Notes: generated by a model from the letters alone, not told the origin. 30,566 nt of DNA from Flavobacteriales bacterium UBA720 (GCA_002297505.1 DBLQ01000111.1:1-30566); one strand, 5' to 3'; counted from the first letter of the stretch, positions 7,538-15,963 are shown. Numbers and translations are program-made.

Positions 7538-8056
7538 TTAATTTTTTAATTTTTGAATCAAGACATCCTCGATTGGCGTTTTGATCTTCGTCACTTCGTC
7601 GATGACTTCATTGGGAACCGTTGGCGAAAGGACATATTGTTTGATTTTCCATTTGCCACCGATTTTTTCGAGAACTCCGGAACCTCGGCAGATTTTCATT
7701 TGGGTGTCTAAAATCTCATCAAACCAAGCATAATTACCATCTTTGCTGAAGAAGATATTCCGCTTCAAGGATTTGAAATTCCAGGTGGTCTTCTTATCGA
7801 AAAATGGTTTGGCCCAATCGCGGAACTCCTGTTTGGTCCAGACTTCGGTTGCGTCTGTCCCGATATATTGAGACTCTTGTGCAAACAATTCAAAATAATT
7901 TTTGAAATCGGCATTGGCTGCAAAGGTGTTCAAATCATCTAAGACTTTGGCGACATTTTTTTTCTGGACATTTTCGTAAAAGCCTTTTTTCTGGGCAGAA
8001 AGTGTACCTGAAAGCACAAGACCTACTAGTAAAAAGACAGAAATTATTTTTTTCAT
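7538..8056 (-). CDS. Secreted NTF2-like (SnoaL-type) protein
   Basis: A 172-residue protein with an N-terminal signal peptide (MKKIISVFLLVGLVLSG, probable cleavage after LSA), so it should be exported to the periplasm. The body (about 30-150) looks like the NTF2/SnoaL fold: a helical start with FKNYFELFAQESQYIGTDA, then strands ending in GVLEKIGGKWKIKQYVLS. In related proteins the latter is the final strand of the cone-shaped pocket. No catalytic residue set is evident and the ligand is unknown. It lies 3 bp after the KilA-N gene and 43 bp before the transporter, so it is very likely co-transcribed. A role as a periplasmic binding or accessory protein is only a guess. Confidence 0.75.
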   Translation of the reverse strand: MKKIISVFLLVGLVLSGTLSAQKKGFYENVQKKNVAKVLDDLNTFAANADFKNYFELFAQESQYIGTDATEVWTKQEFRDWAKPFFDKKTTWNFKSLKRNIFFSKDGNYAWFDEILDTQMKICRGSGVLEKIGGKWKIKQYVLSPTVPNEVIDEVTKIKTPIEDVLIQKLKN

Positions 8057-8059
8057 AAT

Positions 8060-8875
8060 TTATTCTAATTTTTTAATTTTATTATTTTCCAGTAAAGATT
8101 TTATTTGACTGATGGCGACTTTGTTGAGGTGGATCAGTCTTTCACCTTGAGATAAACCTTGTTGAATCAGCAGGGCATTGATACTTTCCATATTGCTCAA
8201 AACCACCAATTGCTCCAAAGTTGCGTCATCTCTGATGTTTCCTTTTTGCTCAGGATTTTTATCCCGCCATTCTTTCGCCGTGATTCCGAAAAGGGCAACA
8301 TTCAGCAAATCTGCTTCGCTCGCATAGACAAAACCAGATTGCCGTTTTGTGATTTTTTTCGGAATCAAATTCGCTTTGATGGCATCTGTATGAATGTGAT
8401 AATTAATCTTGGAAATGGTTCTCTGCAAATTCCATTCTAGGTTCAGACGGTTGTTTTCTTCATCTTTGAGGCGCTGGAATTCTTTAATCAAATAAATTTT
8501 GAACTGCGGACTAATCCACATACCAAACTCAAATGCAATATCTGGATGCGCGTAAGTTCCTCCGTATCGGCCAGTTGAAGATTTCAATCCTATTGCATTT
8601 GTTTTCTCAACCCAATCTTTGATACTTATTCTATAACTATTCAGTCCTGCTTGACTTTTAATTGTGTCGAATTCGACATAATTAAAATCTGGATTATAAA
8701 TACTTTCCCAAATACCAAGATATTCAATCGTGTTTCTATTTCGTAACCAATTGGATATAAAGAAATTACTATCTTTAGCTTTCAGCATATCTGTGAGCGA
8801 AATATACTCTTTTTCGCCACCCAGAATAACAGTTATCTCTTTTCCTTCGACTTGAATCTTTTTACTTTTCGCCAT
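8060..8875 (-). CDS. KilA-N domain protein
   Basis: A 271-residue cytoplasmic protein. Residues about 10-140 match the KilA-N/Bro-N-type DNA-binding domain: NWLRNRNTIEYLGIWE, then the characteristic GGTYAHPDIAFEFGMWISP and an adjacent KEFQRLKDEE. The domain is best known from phages, large DNA viruses and mobile elements, but chromosomal copies are widespread in Bacteroidota. The C-terminal half (about 180-260) has a predicted helical region with SEADLLNVALFGITAKEWR that I cannot assign. It lies 21 bp after the amylase gene and 3 bp before the NTF2-like gene, so it appears to be a full operon member. Whether it regulates the operon, is a transfer remnant, or serves another role is unknown. 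No phage or transposon genes are next to it. Confidence 0.85.
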   Translation of the reverse strand: MAKSKKIQVEGKEITVILGGEKEYISLTDMLKAKDSNFFISNWLRNRNTIEYLGIWESIYNPDFNYVEFDTIKSQAGLNSYRISIKDWVEKTNAIGLKSSTGRYGGTYAHPDIAFEFGMWISPQFKIYLIKEFQRLKDEENNRLNLEWNLQRTISKINYHIHTDAIKANLIPKKITKRQSGFVYASEADLLNVALFGITAKEWRDKNPEQKGNIRDDATLEQLVVLSNMESINALLIQQGLSQGERLIHLNKVAISQIKSLLENNKIKKLE

Positions 8876-8896
8876 TTGCCAACTATAAAATTAATT

Positions 8897-10744
8897 TTAT
8901 TTCAATTCTAAAATTAATGAAGATTTCCCAGCAACGGACAAATTAGTTTTTAAATCAAAATCTTTGTCAGAAATGATATCTTTTCCTTTTGTAAAATTTT
9001 TCAGACCTTCGGAAAAACGCTTCAAATCTAAGTTTTGATTTTCTTTATTGTTATTGATAACGACCATTACCCTTTTGTTATCCGTATATCGGAAATAAAC
9101 GTAAACATTGTCGATCGGGATGTAATGCAGCGTTTTTCCGGTGTGAACGGCTTCATTGGTTTTTCTCCAGTTTAGCAGCTTTTTGGTATAATTGAAATAT
9201 TCGTTTTGGGATGCGGTACGTCCGGATTTTGTAAAAGCATTGTTGGCATCGCCAGCCCAGCCGCCGGGAAAATCTTTACGGATTTCACCGTCCCCACCGT
9301 TATTTTTGTCGCCTGCCATCCCGATTTCGGAACCGTAATACAATTGCGGAATTCCACGGACGGTGAGAATCAGGCTCATTGCTAATTTGTAATCTGCTAC
9401 ATTTGGGAAAATCTGATTGAAACGGTTCGTGTCGTGATTCTCCGCAAAGACCAAGAGATTATTGATGTTCGGATATAGAAAATCATTCGCCAGATTGTCA
9501 TAAACCCGCTGCATTCCCGAATCCCAGCCGGCATCCTCGCGGAAAACCTGGCCCAGCGCATCGTGCATTGTGAAATCCATCACCGATGGCAGATATGAAT
9601 TGTAGCCTTCTATAGCCGCAATTTTGGAATCCTTCTGCCAATAAGACATCTGCGCCTGATCGTGCATCCAGACTTCCCCTACAATATTGAATTTCGGATA
9701 TTCATCCGTGATTTTTTTTGTCCAATCGGCGATTCCTTTTTTGTCATTGTAAGAATACGTATCCACGCGGAAACCGTCTAAACCTGCATATTCTATCCAC
9801 CAAATCGCATTTTGAGCCATATAAGTCACCACCATCGGATTGCTTTGGTTCATATCCGGCATTGTGGTATCAAACCAGCCGTCCATACAAGCCGCTTCGT
9901 CCACTTTTGCAGCGTTGGTATCGAACTGTGTCGTCATCCGGTAGTTGCTTCTCTGGAAACCGTCCTTTCCATTGGGCCAGATGTGAATCCAGTCTTTCGC
10001 CGGCAGATCCTGGATGATCCAGCTTTTTGAACCCCAATGATTGGTGACATAATCCATCACGAGTTTCATTTTTCTTTTGTGAAGTTCATCCGCCAGATTT
10101 TTGTAATCCTCATTGGTTCCGTAGCGCGGGTCGATTTTATAATGGTCACTTTGTGCGTAGCCGTGGTAAGAATAACTGGGTTCATTGTCTTCTAATAAAG
10201 GCGTATTCCAGATCGTGGTAACGCCCAATTCCTGGAGATAATCCAGATTTTTTACAATTCCCGCAATATCTCCACCGTGGCGACCGCCGGTTTTGCTTCG
10301 GTCTGCTTTTTCCGCAGTGTCTGGCGTGTTGTCATTTTTAGGATTTCCGTTGGCGAAACGGTCTGGCATTATCAGATACATTACATCAGAAGACGTGTAA
10401 GAATCTCTGTTCGCCGAGTTTTGTTGCCTCTGTTTGAATTCGTAATCGATGGTTTTGACGGTTTTGTTTCCGTTTTTGAAGTTCAGTTTTGTTTTTCCTG
10501 GTTGAACGCCGTTTGTATCGATTGTTACGAAAAGGTAATTTGGGTTTTCGACTTTTTTGACCTCTTTGATTTTAATTCCCGAAGCAAATTCGGGTTGCAG
10601 ATTCTGGATATCTTTTCCATAAACTAACAATTGCAGTTCAGGATTTTTCATTCCGCTCCACCAAAATTCGGGTTCTACTTTCTGCACCTGAGAATAGAAA
10701 ACCGCAGACAATGCGATGGCGGAAATGGTTAATATTTTTTTCAT
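8897..10744 (-). CDS. GH13 alpha-amylase / neopullulanase-type enzyme (SusA-like)
   Basis: Cleaves alpha-1,4-glucan or maltodextrin. The protein has 615 residues. A signal peptide (about 1-18) has no lipobox cysteine, so it is probably periplasmic. An N-terminal Ig-like domain of cyclomaltodextrinase type (about 22-105) is followed by the (beta/alpha)8 barrel and a C-terminal beta domain (about 530-615). The GH13 motifs are intact: region I DYVTNH (231-236), region II GFRVDTYSY with nucleophile D328, region III VGEVWM with acid E357, and region IV AENHDTNRF with D438. It lies first in a run with the KilA-N, NTF2-like and MFS genes. It is more like B. thetaiotaomicron SusA than the surface lipoprotein SusG. 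The ATG at 10744 begins the signal peptide. Confidence 0.93.
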   Translation of the reverse strand: MKKILTISAIALSAVFYSQVQKVEPEFWWSGMKNPELQLLVYGKDIQNLQPEFASGIKIKEVKKVENPNYLFVTIDTNGVQPGKTKLNFKNGNKTVKTIDYEFKQRQQNSANRDSYTSSDVMYLIMPDRFANGNPKNDNTPDTAEKADRSKTGGRHGGDIAGIVKNLDYLQELGVTTIWNTPLLEDNEPSYSYHGYAQSDHYKIDPRYGTNEDYKNLADELHKRKMKLVMDYVTNHWGSKSWIIQDLPAKDWIHIWPNGKDGFQRSNYRMTTQFDTNAAKVDEAACMDGWFDTTMPDMNQSNPMVVTYMAQNAIWWIEYAGLDGFRVDTYSYNDKKGIADWTKKITDEYPKFNIVGEVWMHDQAQMSYWQKDSKIAAIEGYNSYLPSVMDFTMHDALGQVFREDAGWDSGMQRVYDNLANDFLYPNINNLLVFAENHDTNRFNQIFPNVADYKLAMSLILTVRGIPQLYYGSEIGMAGDKNNGGDGEIRKDFPGGWAGDANNAFTKSGRTASQNEYFNYTKKLLNWRKTNEAVHTGKTLHYIPIDNVYVYFRYTDNKRVMVVINNNKENQNLDLKRFSEGLKNFTKGKDIISDKDFDLKTNLSVAGKSSLILELK

Positions 10745-10845
10745 AATGTTAATTTTTTAAGGCCTATTTAAAATTAAGATTTTTTTTGAAAATTGATGGT
10801 ATTGAGCGTAAAGTCTAAAAACTTTAACTTACAACTACTTTTTTT

Positions 10846-10952
10846 ACCACATAGGCAAATAGTTATTAGTAATAATAAAGTAATAGCAGCAACGATATTA
10901 TTTATCCTGTTTCAAGGATTTAATTTTAATATTTTCTATGTGTCTATGTGGT
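10846..10952. repeat. MITE-like element with 17-bp terminal inverted repeats, copy 1 of 2
   Basis: The arms ACCACATAGGCAAATAG (10846-10862) and CTATGTGTCTATGTGGT (10936-10952) are complementary with two mismatches. The centre is AT-rich and codes for nothing. A second element of the same design (ACCACAAAAGGCA type arms) lies at 27639-27765. This one lies between the symporter stop codon and the amylase start, so it separates the two genes and would sit upstream of the amylase promoter. Confidence 0.7.
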
Positions 10953-10968
10953 TTTAATAAATTCGAAA

Positions 10969-11964
10969 TTAATTTTCCTTAATGATTTCTCTTTTGGCGA
11001 TTTTGTTTGCGAGCCAACTGACGTAGAACAATTGAAAGCTGTGGTAAATCATTACGGGCAAGAGAAACAAAACTTTCTGATCATCCGGAATTCCTAAAAC
11101 CAACAGAAACAAACTGCCGTGAACCAAGGATTTTTTGGAACCACAGAAAGTTGTGGTAATGACATCTTTTGGTTTGAAGTTCAGTTTTTCTGCGATGAAT
11201 TTCAGGATGTAATACGTTGCAAAGAACAAAAATACCACCCCGAAAGCGATTGCAACAAAGACCAAAGCCGGAACGGATACAAAAATATTGTCAACGAACG
11301 CGTGCGAAAAACTTTCGTAAACAATGAGCAGGATAATCAGTCTGTCAAATTCTGAAATGATATTAGAGTATTTCACCACCCAATTTTTGAAAATTGGATT
11401 GAGCAAAAGTCCTAAGATAATCGGCAATAACACTTTAAGGAGCAATTGCTGGATGATTTCGGCGTGATTTCCGCCTTCTCCGTTGGCAGTGAGGAAAAAA
11501 CTCATCAACAGTGGCGTCATCACAATGCCGATAATCCCGGAAATCGAAGCGTTGAAAATGGCTGATGTAACATTGCCTTTTGCGATGGAAACCATTACAA
11601 CGGACGATGAAACCGTGGATGGCAAACACGCCAGGAAGAAAACCGAGAGCCAAATATTTTCATAATTTGTGTCTTTTACAAACGGATAAAATATCAAAGC
11701 TAACAAAGGAAAAATAATAAATGTTCCCGACTGAATCAGCAAGTGCAGTTTCCAGTTGGAGACATCTTTTACGACTTCTTTGAGATTGAGTTTCAATCCA
11801 TACAAAAGAAAAATCCCGGCAATGCCCCAATCGATGAAACCCGACAGGTTGAAATATTCGTTATAAGCATCTTGGAAAGGTATCAGCTTGGCCAAAAGAA
11901 CCATTCCGGCAAGCAGGAAGAGAAAGGTATTTTGTTTGTTGAAAAGTTTGGAAATCCAGTTCAT
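10969..11964 (-). CDS. Bile acid:sodium symporter-like protein (SBF_like/YfeH type)
   Basis: A 331-residue hydrophobic protein with about 9-10 predicted membrane segments, of the normal size for the family. The segment FLACLPSTVSSSVVMVSIAKGN (about 110-131, with the P-S-T-V-S-S-S core) is the cation/substrate-binding stretch of SBF-like carriers, and a matching CGSKKSLVHG lies in the second half. Family members such as E. coli YfeH have no firm substrate, and an organic anion carried with Na+ is a family-level inference. The gene lies between the GH97 and GH13 genes, but repeats and hairpins on both sides (275 bp and 225 bp gaps) suggest that it is transcribed separately. I see no link to starch use. 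Confidence 0.9.
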   Translation of the reverse strand: MNWISKLFNKQNTFLFLLAGMVLLAKLIPFQDAYNEYFNLSGFIDWGIAGIFLLYGLKLNLKEVVKDVSNWKLHLLIQSGTFIIFPLLALIFYPFVKDTNYENIWLSVFFLACLPSTVSSSVVMVSIAKGNVTSAIFNASISGIIGIVMTPLLMSFFLTANGEGGNHAEIIQQLLLKVLLPIILGLLLNPIFKNWVVKYSNIISEFDRLIILLIVYESFSHAFVDNIFVSVPALVFVAIAFGVVFLFFATYYILKFIAEKLNFKPKDVITTTFCGSKKSLVHGSLFLLVLGIPDDQKVLFLLPVMIYHSFQLFYVSWLANKIAKREIIKEN

Positions 11965-12027
11965 TTCTTTTAGTTGATGGTTGGCGGTTGATGACCTTAA
12001 ATTATTGGTAATGTGTTTCTGAAGAAT

Positions 12028-12067
12028 GGAAAAACTTTGTCAAAGCATGATTGCTTCGACAAAGTTT
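12028..12067 (-). terminator. Hairpin with U-tract, possible terminator after the GH97 gene
   Basis: A perfect 10-bp outer stem (AAACTTTGTC at 12032-12041 with GACAAAGTTT at 12058-12067) has an inner AAGCA/TGCTT pair around TGAT. Five to six A residues on its left give a short U-tract on the minus strand. It is 173 bases from the GH97 stop and 64 bases before the symporter gene. It may instead be another dispersed palindrome. Confidence 0.5.
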
Positions 12068-12086
12068 AATTTATAATTGAAGCCCA

Positions 12087-12190
12087 TAGCCCCGATAGCA
12101 GCGGCATCCTTTTTTGCGCGAGGCGGCGGAGCGTAGCGGAGCCGACCGAGCGTAAAAAAGATATAGCGGATAGCGGGATTAAGCTCCTAA
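12087..12190. repeat. Dispersed intergenic element, copy 2 of 3
   Basis: It has the same plan as 3601-3714: TAGCCCCGATAGCAGCGG and CCTTTTTTGCG on the left, GTAAAAAAGATATAGCGG, TAGCGGGATTA and GCTCCTAA on the right. The centre here is markedly GC-rich (GGCGGAGCG and GCGGAGCCG phrases), unlike the AT-rich surroundings and unlike copy 1. It lies about 50 bases downstream of the GH97 stop codon. Confidence 0.8.
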
Positions 12191-12196
12191 TCCTCA

Positions 12197-12230
12197 TCCC
12201 AACCCTCTTCAAATGGAGAGGGAGCTGGGA
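12197..12230. repeat. GC-rich hairpin directly after the GH97 gene
   Basis: CCCTCT (12203-12208) pairs with AGAGGG (12217-12222), and the outer TCCCA pairs with TGGGA. It lies 10 bases from the GH97 stop and directly abuts the copy 2 element. There is no U-tract, so it may protect the mRNA 3' end or be a separate palindromic repeat. Confidence 0.6.
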
Positions 12231-12239
12231 AAGGAATTT

Positions 12240-14396
12240 TTATTTTACAGGCTTCACAGAAATGGCGTAACCACCGCTTCTGACGAGGTGTATTGGCAAT
12301 TTTGTTTTGCTGTCTACGGTTTTTTTGTAGATTTTGTAACTCTGCGGATTGTTGATATAATCGGCGTCTTTACCATCTTCGTAAATCGTGGCTTCGTATT
12401 TTCTGCCTTTGTCCAGGAAGGAGAAATCTACGGTGTAGTCTCTTGCATTTTCATCGGTAATTCCGCCAACAAACCAGTTATCCGTTCCTTTCGCCTTTCT
12501 CGCAGTATGGATGTAATCTCCAGGTTCGGCGGAAAGGATTTTGGTATCATCCCAATCTGCTGCCACGTCTTTGATGAACTGGAAGGCGTCCATATGTCTG
12601 GCGTAGTTCTCCGGCAAATCCGCTGCCATCTGAAGTGGCTGATACATCACCACGTACAGTGCTAATTGCTTCGCCAAAGTGGTTTTTACAAAACGTTTGT
12701 CTCCCGGGAAATAATAATCCAGTTTGGTCTGGAAAATCCCCGGCGTGTAATCCATCGGGCCGCCCATCCATCTGGTAAATGGCAGAATCGTCTGATGATC
12801 CGGATTGTTTCCTGCAAAGGCTTCGAACTCGGTTCCTCTGGCAGCTTCCGCGGCAATCCAGTTTGGATACGTTCTGCTTTCGCCGCTTGGACGCACCGAC
12901 TCGTGCGAGTTGACCATAATTTTGTATTCTGCTGCTTTCTCGATAATTCTTCGGTAATGGTTAATCGTCCACTGGCTGTAATGGTGTTCCCCTCGTGGAA
13001 TGATATTCCCGACATAACCAGTCTTCACAGCATCATAACCATATTTATTCATCAATTGAAATGCTTTATCAGCCCATCTTTCATAATTGGATGCTGAGCC
13101 GGAAGTCTCGTGGTGCATAATCAGTTTGATACCTTTGGAATGCGCGTAATCGTTCAGCATTTTGATATCGAAATCCGGATACGGCGTGATGAAATCAAAA
13201 ACAAATTCCTTGGAATGACCGAACCAGTCTTCCCAACCAATGTTCCAGCCTTCAATCAAAAGTCCCTGGAAACCGTTGGCTGCTGCGAAGTCGATGTATT
13301 CTTTAACTTTAGTATTGTTAGCAGCGTGTTTTCCGTTCGGTGTCAACTTCGAAAAATCTGTTTTACCGATATGAACATTGTCTGCTGTAGAATAAGCCCA
13401 CTGGGATTTTCCTATAATCATTTCCCACCAAACGCCCATATATTTTGTAGGATGAATCCACGATGTGTCTTTATATTTTGTAGGTTCGTTCAGGTTGAAC
13501 AGCATTTTGGAGTCCAAAACTTCCTCGGCTTTTGGAGACACGATGATGGTTCTCCAAGGCGTGGTCTGAGGTGTCTGCATATAACCTTTGGCGCCCTGAG
13601 CGTCCGGCGTGAGGTGCGTTTTAAATTTGAAGTTAGCAGCATCGAGTTCCAGGTTCGCAGCAGGATAATCGATGACGGCAGCTTCTGCGATGTTGATGTA
13701 AAGTGGACTAGCACCTTCTTTTTTCATCATCAGTGGCATCTGAACACCATTTTTCACCAAGTTTTGAGATGCGTTTCCTTCGTAAGACGTTGGCCATTTA
13801 GCAGGAATTTCTGAAAGTTTCGAAGTTTGTGTTAGATACTCTTCCGTATCATAATCTCCTGCTAACCACCACGCTTTCATATCGGTTGGAAGGTCGATTT
13901 CCGAATCTTCTTCTTTAATGATAAAGTAATTCAGGTTTTTCTGTTGAGGAAATTCATACCTGAAGCCTAAACCATCATTGAACAACCTGAATCTTACAAC
14001 GATGCTTCTGTCATTATCTTTTTGATTCAGCGTAACGGCGAGTTCGTTATAATTGTTGATGTAGTTTTTCTTTTCGCCAAGAACCGGCTGCCAGGTTTCG
14101 TTTTTGGAATCTCTTTTCTCAGCCGTTTTTTCGAATCCGTAATCCAGGTTTTTGCCTTCGTTATTTTTGTTTTCGATTTCGGAAGCGAACTGGATGTCGC
14201 CGTCTTTCAGCAATCTTAATCCCAATTTGGAATCTTCTACAACGATGCCGCCGTTATATTTTAAATTGTAATAAGGAACGCCGCTTTTCAGCTGAAAATT
14301 CATCTCGAATTTGCCATCCGGCGATTTCAGGCTCTGCGCGTTGAGTCCTGTAAACATCAATGAGAACAAAGCTGCTCCAATGGTGATTTTTTTCAT
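12240..14396 (-). CDS. susB: GH97 alpha-glucosidase, inverting SusB type
   Basis: Releases glucose from the non-reducing end of maltodextrins in the periplasm. I place the start at the ATG at 14396 (MKKITIGAALFSLMFTG, a clear signal peptide), giving 718 residues. The frame extends 18 codons further upstream, but that stretch lies in a hairpin leader and hides the signal peptide. From this start the glutamates E185, E430 (HHETS), E499 (NSHESVRP), E517 (AAEAARG) and E523 repeat the spacing of E194, E439, E508, E526 and E532 of B. thetaiotaomicron SusB, as I recall those numbers. They include the general acid and the paired bases of the inverting subgroup; the retaining subgroup uses an aspartate instead. 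The order is N-terminal beta-sandwich, (beta/alpha)8 barrel, C-terminal beta domain. It follows the susCDEF operon but has its own leader. Confidence 0.94.
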   Translation of the reverse strand: MKKITIGAALFSLMFTGLNAQSLKSPDGKFEMNFQLKSGVPYYNLKYNGGIVVEDSKLGLRLLKDGDIQFASEIENKNNEGKNLDYGFEKTAEKRDSKNETWQPVLGEKKNYINNYNELAVTLNQKDNDRSIVVRFRLFNDGLGFRYEFPQQKNLNYFIIKEEDSEIDLPTDMKAWWLAGDYDTEEYLTQTSKLSEIPAKWPTSYEGNASQNLVKNGVQMPLMMKKEGASPLYINIAEAAVIDYPAANLELDAANFKFKTHLTPDAQGAKGYMQTPQTTPWRTIIVSPKAEEVLDSKMLFNLNEPTKYKDTSWIHPTKYMGVWWEMIIGKSQWAYSTADNVHIGKTDFSKLTPNGKHAANNTKVKEYIDFAAANGFQGLLIEGWNIGWEDWFGHSKEFVFDFITPYPDFDIKMLNDYAHSKGIKLIMHHETSGSASNYERWADKAFQLMNKYGYDAVKTGYVGNIIPRGEHHYSQWTINHYRRIIEKAAEYKIMVNSHESVRPSGESRTYPNWIAAEAARGTEFEAFAGNNPDHQTILPFTRWMGGPMDYTPGIFQTKLDYYFPGDKRFVKTTLAKQLALYVVMYQPLQMAADLPENYARHMDAFQFIKDVAADWDDTKILSAEPGDYIHTARKAKGTDNWFVGGITDENARDYTVDFSFLDKGRKYEATIYEDGKDADYINNPQSYKIYKKTVDSKTKLPIHLVRSGGYAISVKPVK

Positions 14397-14414
14397 TTGA
14401 ATAGATTTTAAGGT

Positions 14415-14452
14415 CAATGGCCTGACAAGTTTGAAGCTTGTCGCAGCCATTG
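14415..14452. promoter_or_regulatory. Leader hairpin of the GH97 gene
   Basis: CAATGG (14415-14420) pairs with CCATTG (14447-14452), and inside it GACAAG (14424-14429) pairs with CTTGTC (14437-14442). It lies 19-56 bases upstream of the ATG at 14396, within the expected 5' leader. The inner sequence resembles a dispersed CCTGACAAG-type palindrome, so it may be a captured repeat and not a dedicated control element. Confidence 0.55.
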
Positions 14453-14465
14453 TTTTTAAGGTTTA

Positions 14466-14483
14466 TATATTGGTTACAATATA
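14466..14483. promoter_or_regulatory. Dyad TATATTG-N4-CAATATA upstream of the GH97 gene
   Basis: A perfect 7-bp inverted repeat with a 4-bp spacer, about 70-87 bases upstream of the ATG at 14396. It shares the core CAATATA with a palindrome upstream of susC (21680-21691). It may be an operator, but AT-rich DNA produces such dyads by chance. Confidence 0.35.
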
Positions 14484-14510
14484 AAAAAAGTATCTCGAAT
14501 TTCAATAAAA

Positions 14511-14542
14511 AAAATAACCGATTTTAGCAATCGGTTATTTTA
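14511..14542 (-). terminator. Intrinsic terminator of the susCDEF operon
   Basis: A 13-bp stem (AAAATAACCGATT with AATCGGTTATTTT) has a TTAGC loop. On the minus strand it continues into a long T-rich tract. It lies 18 bases after the stop codon of the second SusE/F gene and separates the operon from the GH97 gene. Confidence 0.88.
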
Positions 14543-14559
14543 AAATTAGTGTAAGTAGA

Positions 14560-15963
14560 TTATAGTTTAATTAGTGAAAATGCGCCAGTAGCATCATTAA
14601 AATAGATGTTGTAAGTTCCGGCTTTTACATTGATATCCGGTCCGCCTTGCGTCCCTGTCCCAAAATCTTCATCAGCACTTCCCCAGTTCACATCCCAAGC
14701 ATTGTTGGCTCTGAACTTTAATTTTCCATTAGTAAGAGTAATGTTTGTGATGTACCAGATGTGCGGGTCCAATGTAGAATTGGTCATTGCAGTACTGGAA
14801 TCCCAGCCATTGGGTGTAGAGTCACCAATAATACCTACCGTAGGATAAGTTACCGATGGCGGTGTAACAGCTTGCAGAGTATAAGTCATCGTTCCAACGT
14901 TTACGGAAAGCTTATAGTAACCTGCGGTCGTGACTTTAATATCTCCTGAACTTCCGTCCGAGCTTAAGGTTCCTGCTGAAGCACCTGCTCCATATTGAGC
15001 ATCCCAACTGCCTTTTACCTTTATCAATTTGAATCCACCAACCTTGAAGAAGCCTGTGTAAGTGTAAGAAGCGCTCACTATTTTATCTCCCAATAACGGA
15101 TACATATTGGCATTGCTTGCAGAATTATCCCAACCTGCAGCAGTAGCGTCGCCAACTAAATATAGATTTACAAATTCAACTTTGAACGGTGTAATTTTCA
15201 CTGTAGATACAGCGGATTTGAGTTCGATTGCAGGTACAGAGAAACTCGTTTTCGCTGTAACTCTGAAATCAAATTCACCTTCTACCGCTGCAATTCCGCC
15301 GGAATTAAGCGCAGCAGTATTCAAATCTTTGCTGCTGATTGCCAGCGATTTTACGTTCTTTACCTCGCCTAGGCTCAGGAAAGTAGATGACCCCTTTTTC
15401 GCCAGTTCAACCTTGTAAGTTACATCAGAACCGTAGGCAGCGTAATCATTCCAGGTCACGGTAGTTGCCAGTACAGATTGATCTGAAGAGTTGAGCGTTA
15501 CAGTGCTTCCATTAGCAGGAGCGGTGATGACAGGACCGTTAACAGGATAAGCTTTTACACTAAAACTTATAGTATTGGAAATCTGACTTCCATTTTCTAT
15601 CCTGAGGAAAACCATCTTTGATACAAAAGGTGAAAACCCCGCCTGTAGTAACTTATTGTTCAGATCACCAATTGTAGTTGTATAACTGGATTCTGTGGTT
15701 TTTCCCAATTCTGTTTTTTTGGCAAAATCTTCTGTATCAGAAAGCACTGCTGTATAATCTCCTGCGCCAACTGACTGCCAGACCAATGTAAATGGATTGG
15801 ACTTCATGGTTTCATACAACACATTTTCCGCACCTAAAGATGTATCATTAAGCTTAAAACTCGGCTCCTGTGTAGTCCAGTCTCTGTCTGCATCGTTATT
15901 ACAAGCCACCAATCCCAATACCAGAATTAGGGCGGCAATTATTTGATTTAGTGTATTTTTCAT
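14560..15963 (-). CDS. SusE/SusF-type starch-binding lipoprotein (longer paralogue)
   Basis: A 467-residue surface lipoprotein expected to hold starch on the outer membrane. The lipobox LGLVAC gives C21, followed by acidic residues (NNDADRD) of the kind linked to surface export. Then come two Ig-like SusE-type domains (about 30-140 and 145-255, the second starting ITAPANGSTVTLNSSD) and two starch-binding modules (about 260-365 and 370-467). The modules show paired W and K residues, as in GWDNSAS, GSWDAQYG and NAWDVNWG. The gene is 16 bp after its shorter paralogue and closes the operon. The paralogues are about 99 residues apart in length, which equals the extra Ig-like domain. By position it corresponds to susF, but B. 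thetaiotaomicron SusF is longer through a third binding module, so I do not assign the symbol. Confidence 0.88.
   Translation of the reverse strand: MKNTLNQIIAALILVLGLVACNNDADRDWTTQEPSFKLNDTSLGAENVLYETMKSNPFTLVWQSVGAGDYTAVLSDTEDFAKKTELGKTTESSYTTTIGDLNNKLLQAGFSPFVSKMVFLRIENGSQISNTISFSVKAYPVNGPVITAPANGSTVTLNSSDQSVLATTVTWNDYAAYGSDVTYKVELAKKGSSTFLSLGEVKNVKSLAISSKDLNTAALNSGGIAAVEGEFDFRVTAKTSFSVPAIELKSAVSTVKITPFKVEFVNLYLVGDATAAGWDNSASNANMYPLLGDKIVSASYTYTGFFKVGGFKLIKVKGSWDAQYGAGASAGTLSSDGSSGDIKVTTAGYYKLSVNVGTMTYTLQAVTPPSVTYPTVGIIGDSTPNGWDSSTAMTNSTLDPHIWYITNITLTNGKLKFRANNAWDVNWGSADEDFGTGTQGGPDINVKAGTYNIYFNDATGAFSLIKL

Noticed and set aside
13110..13814. 234-residue plus-strand ORF within the GH97 gene
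   Set aside because: It is antisense to an intact GH97 catalytic barrel and has no recognisable domain.
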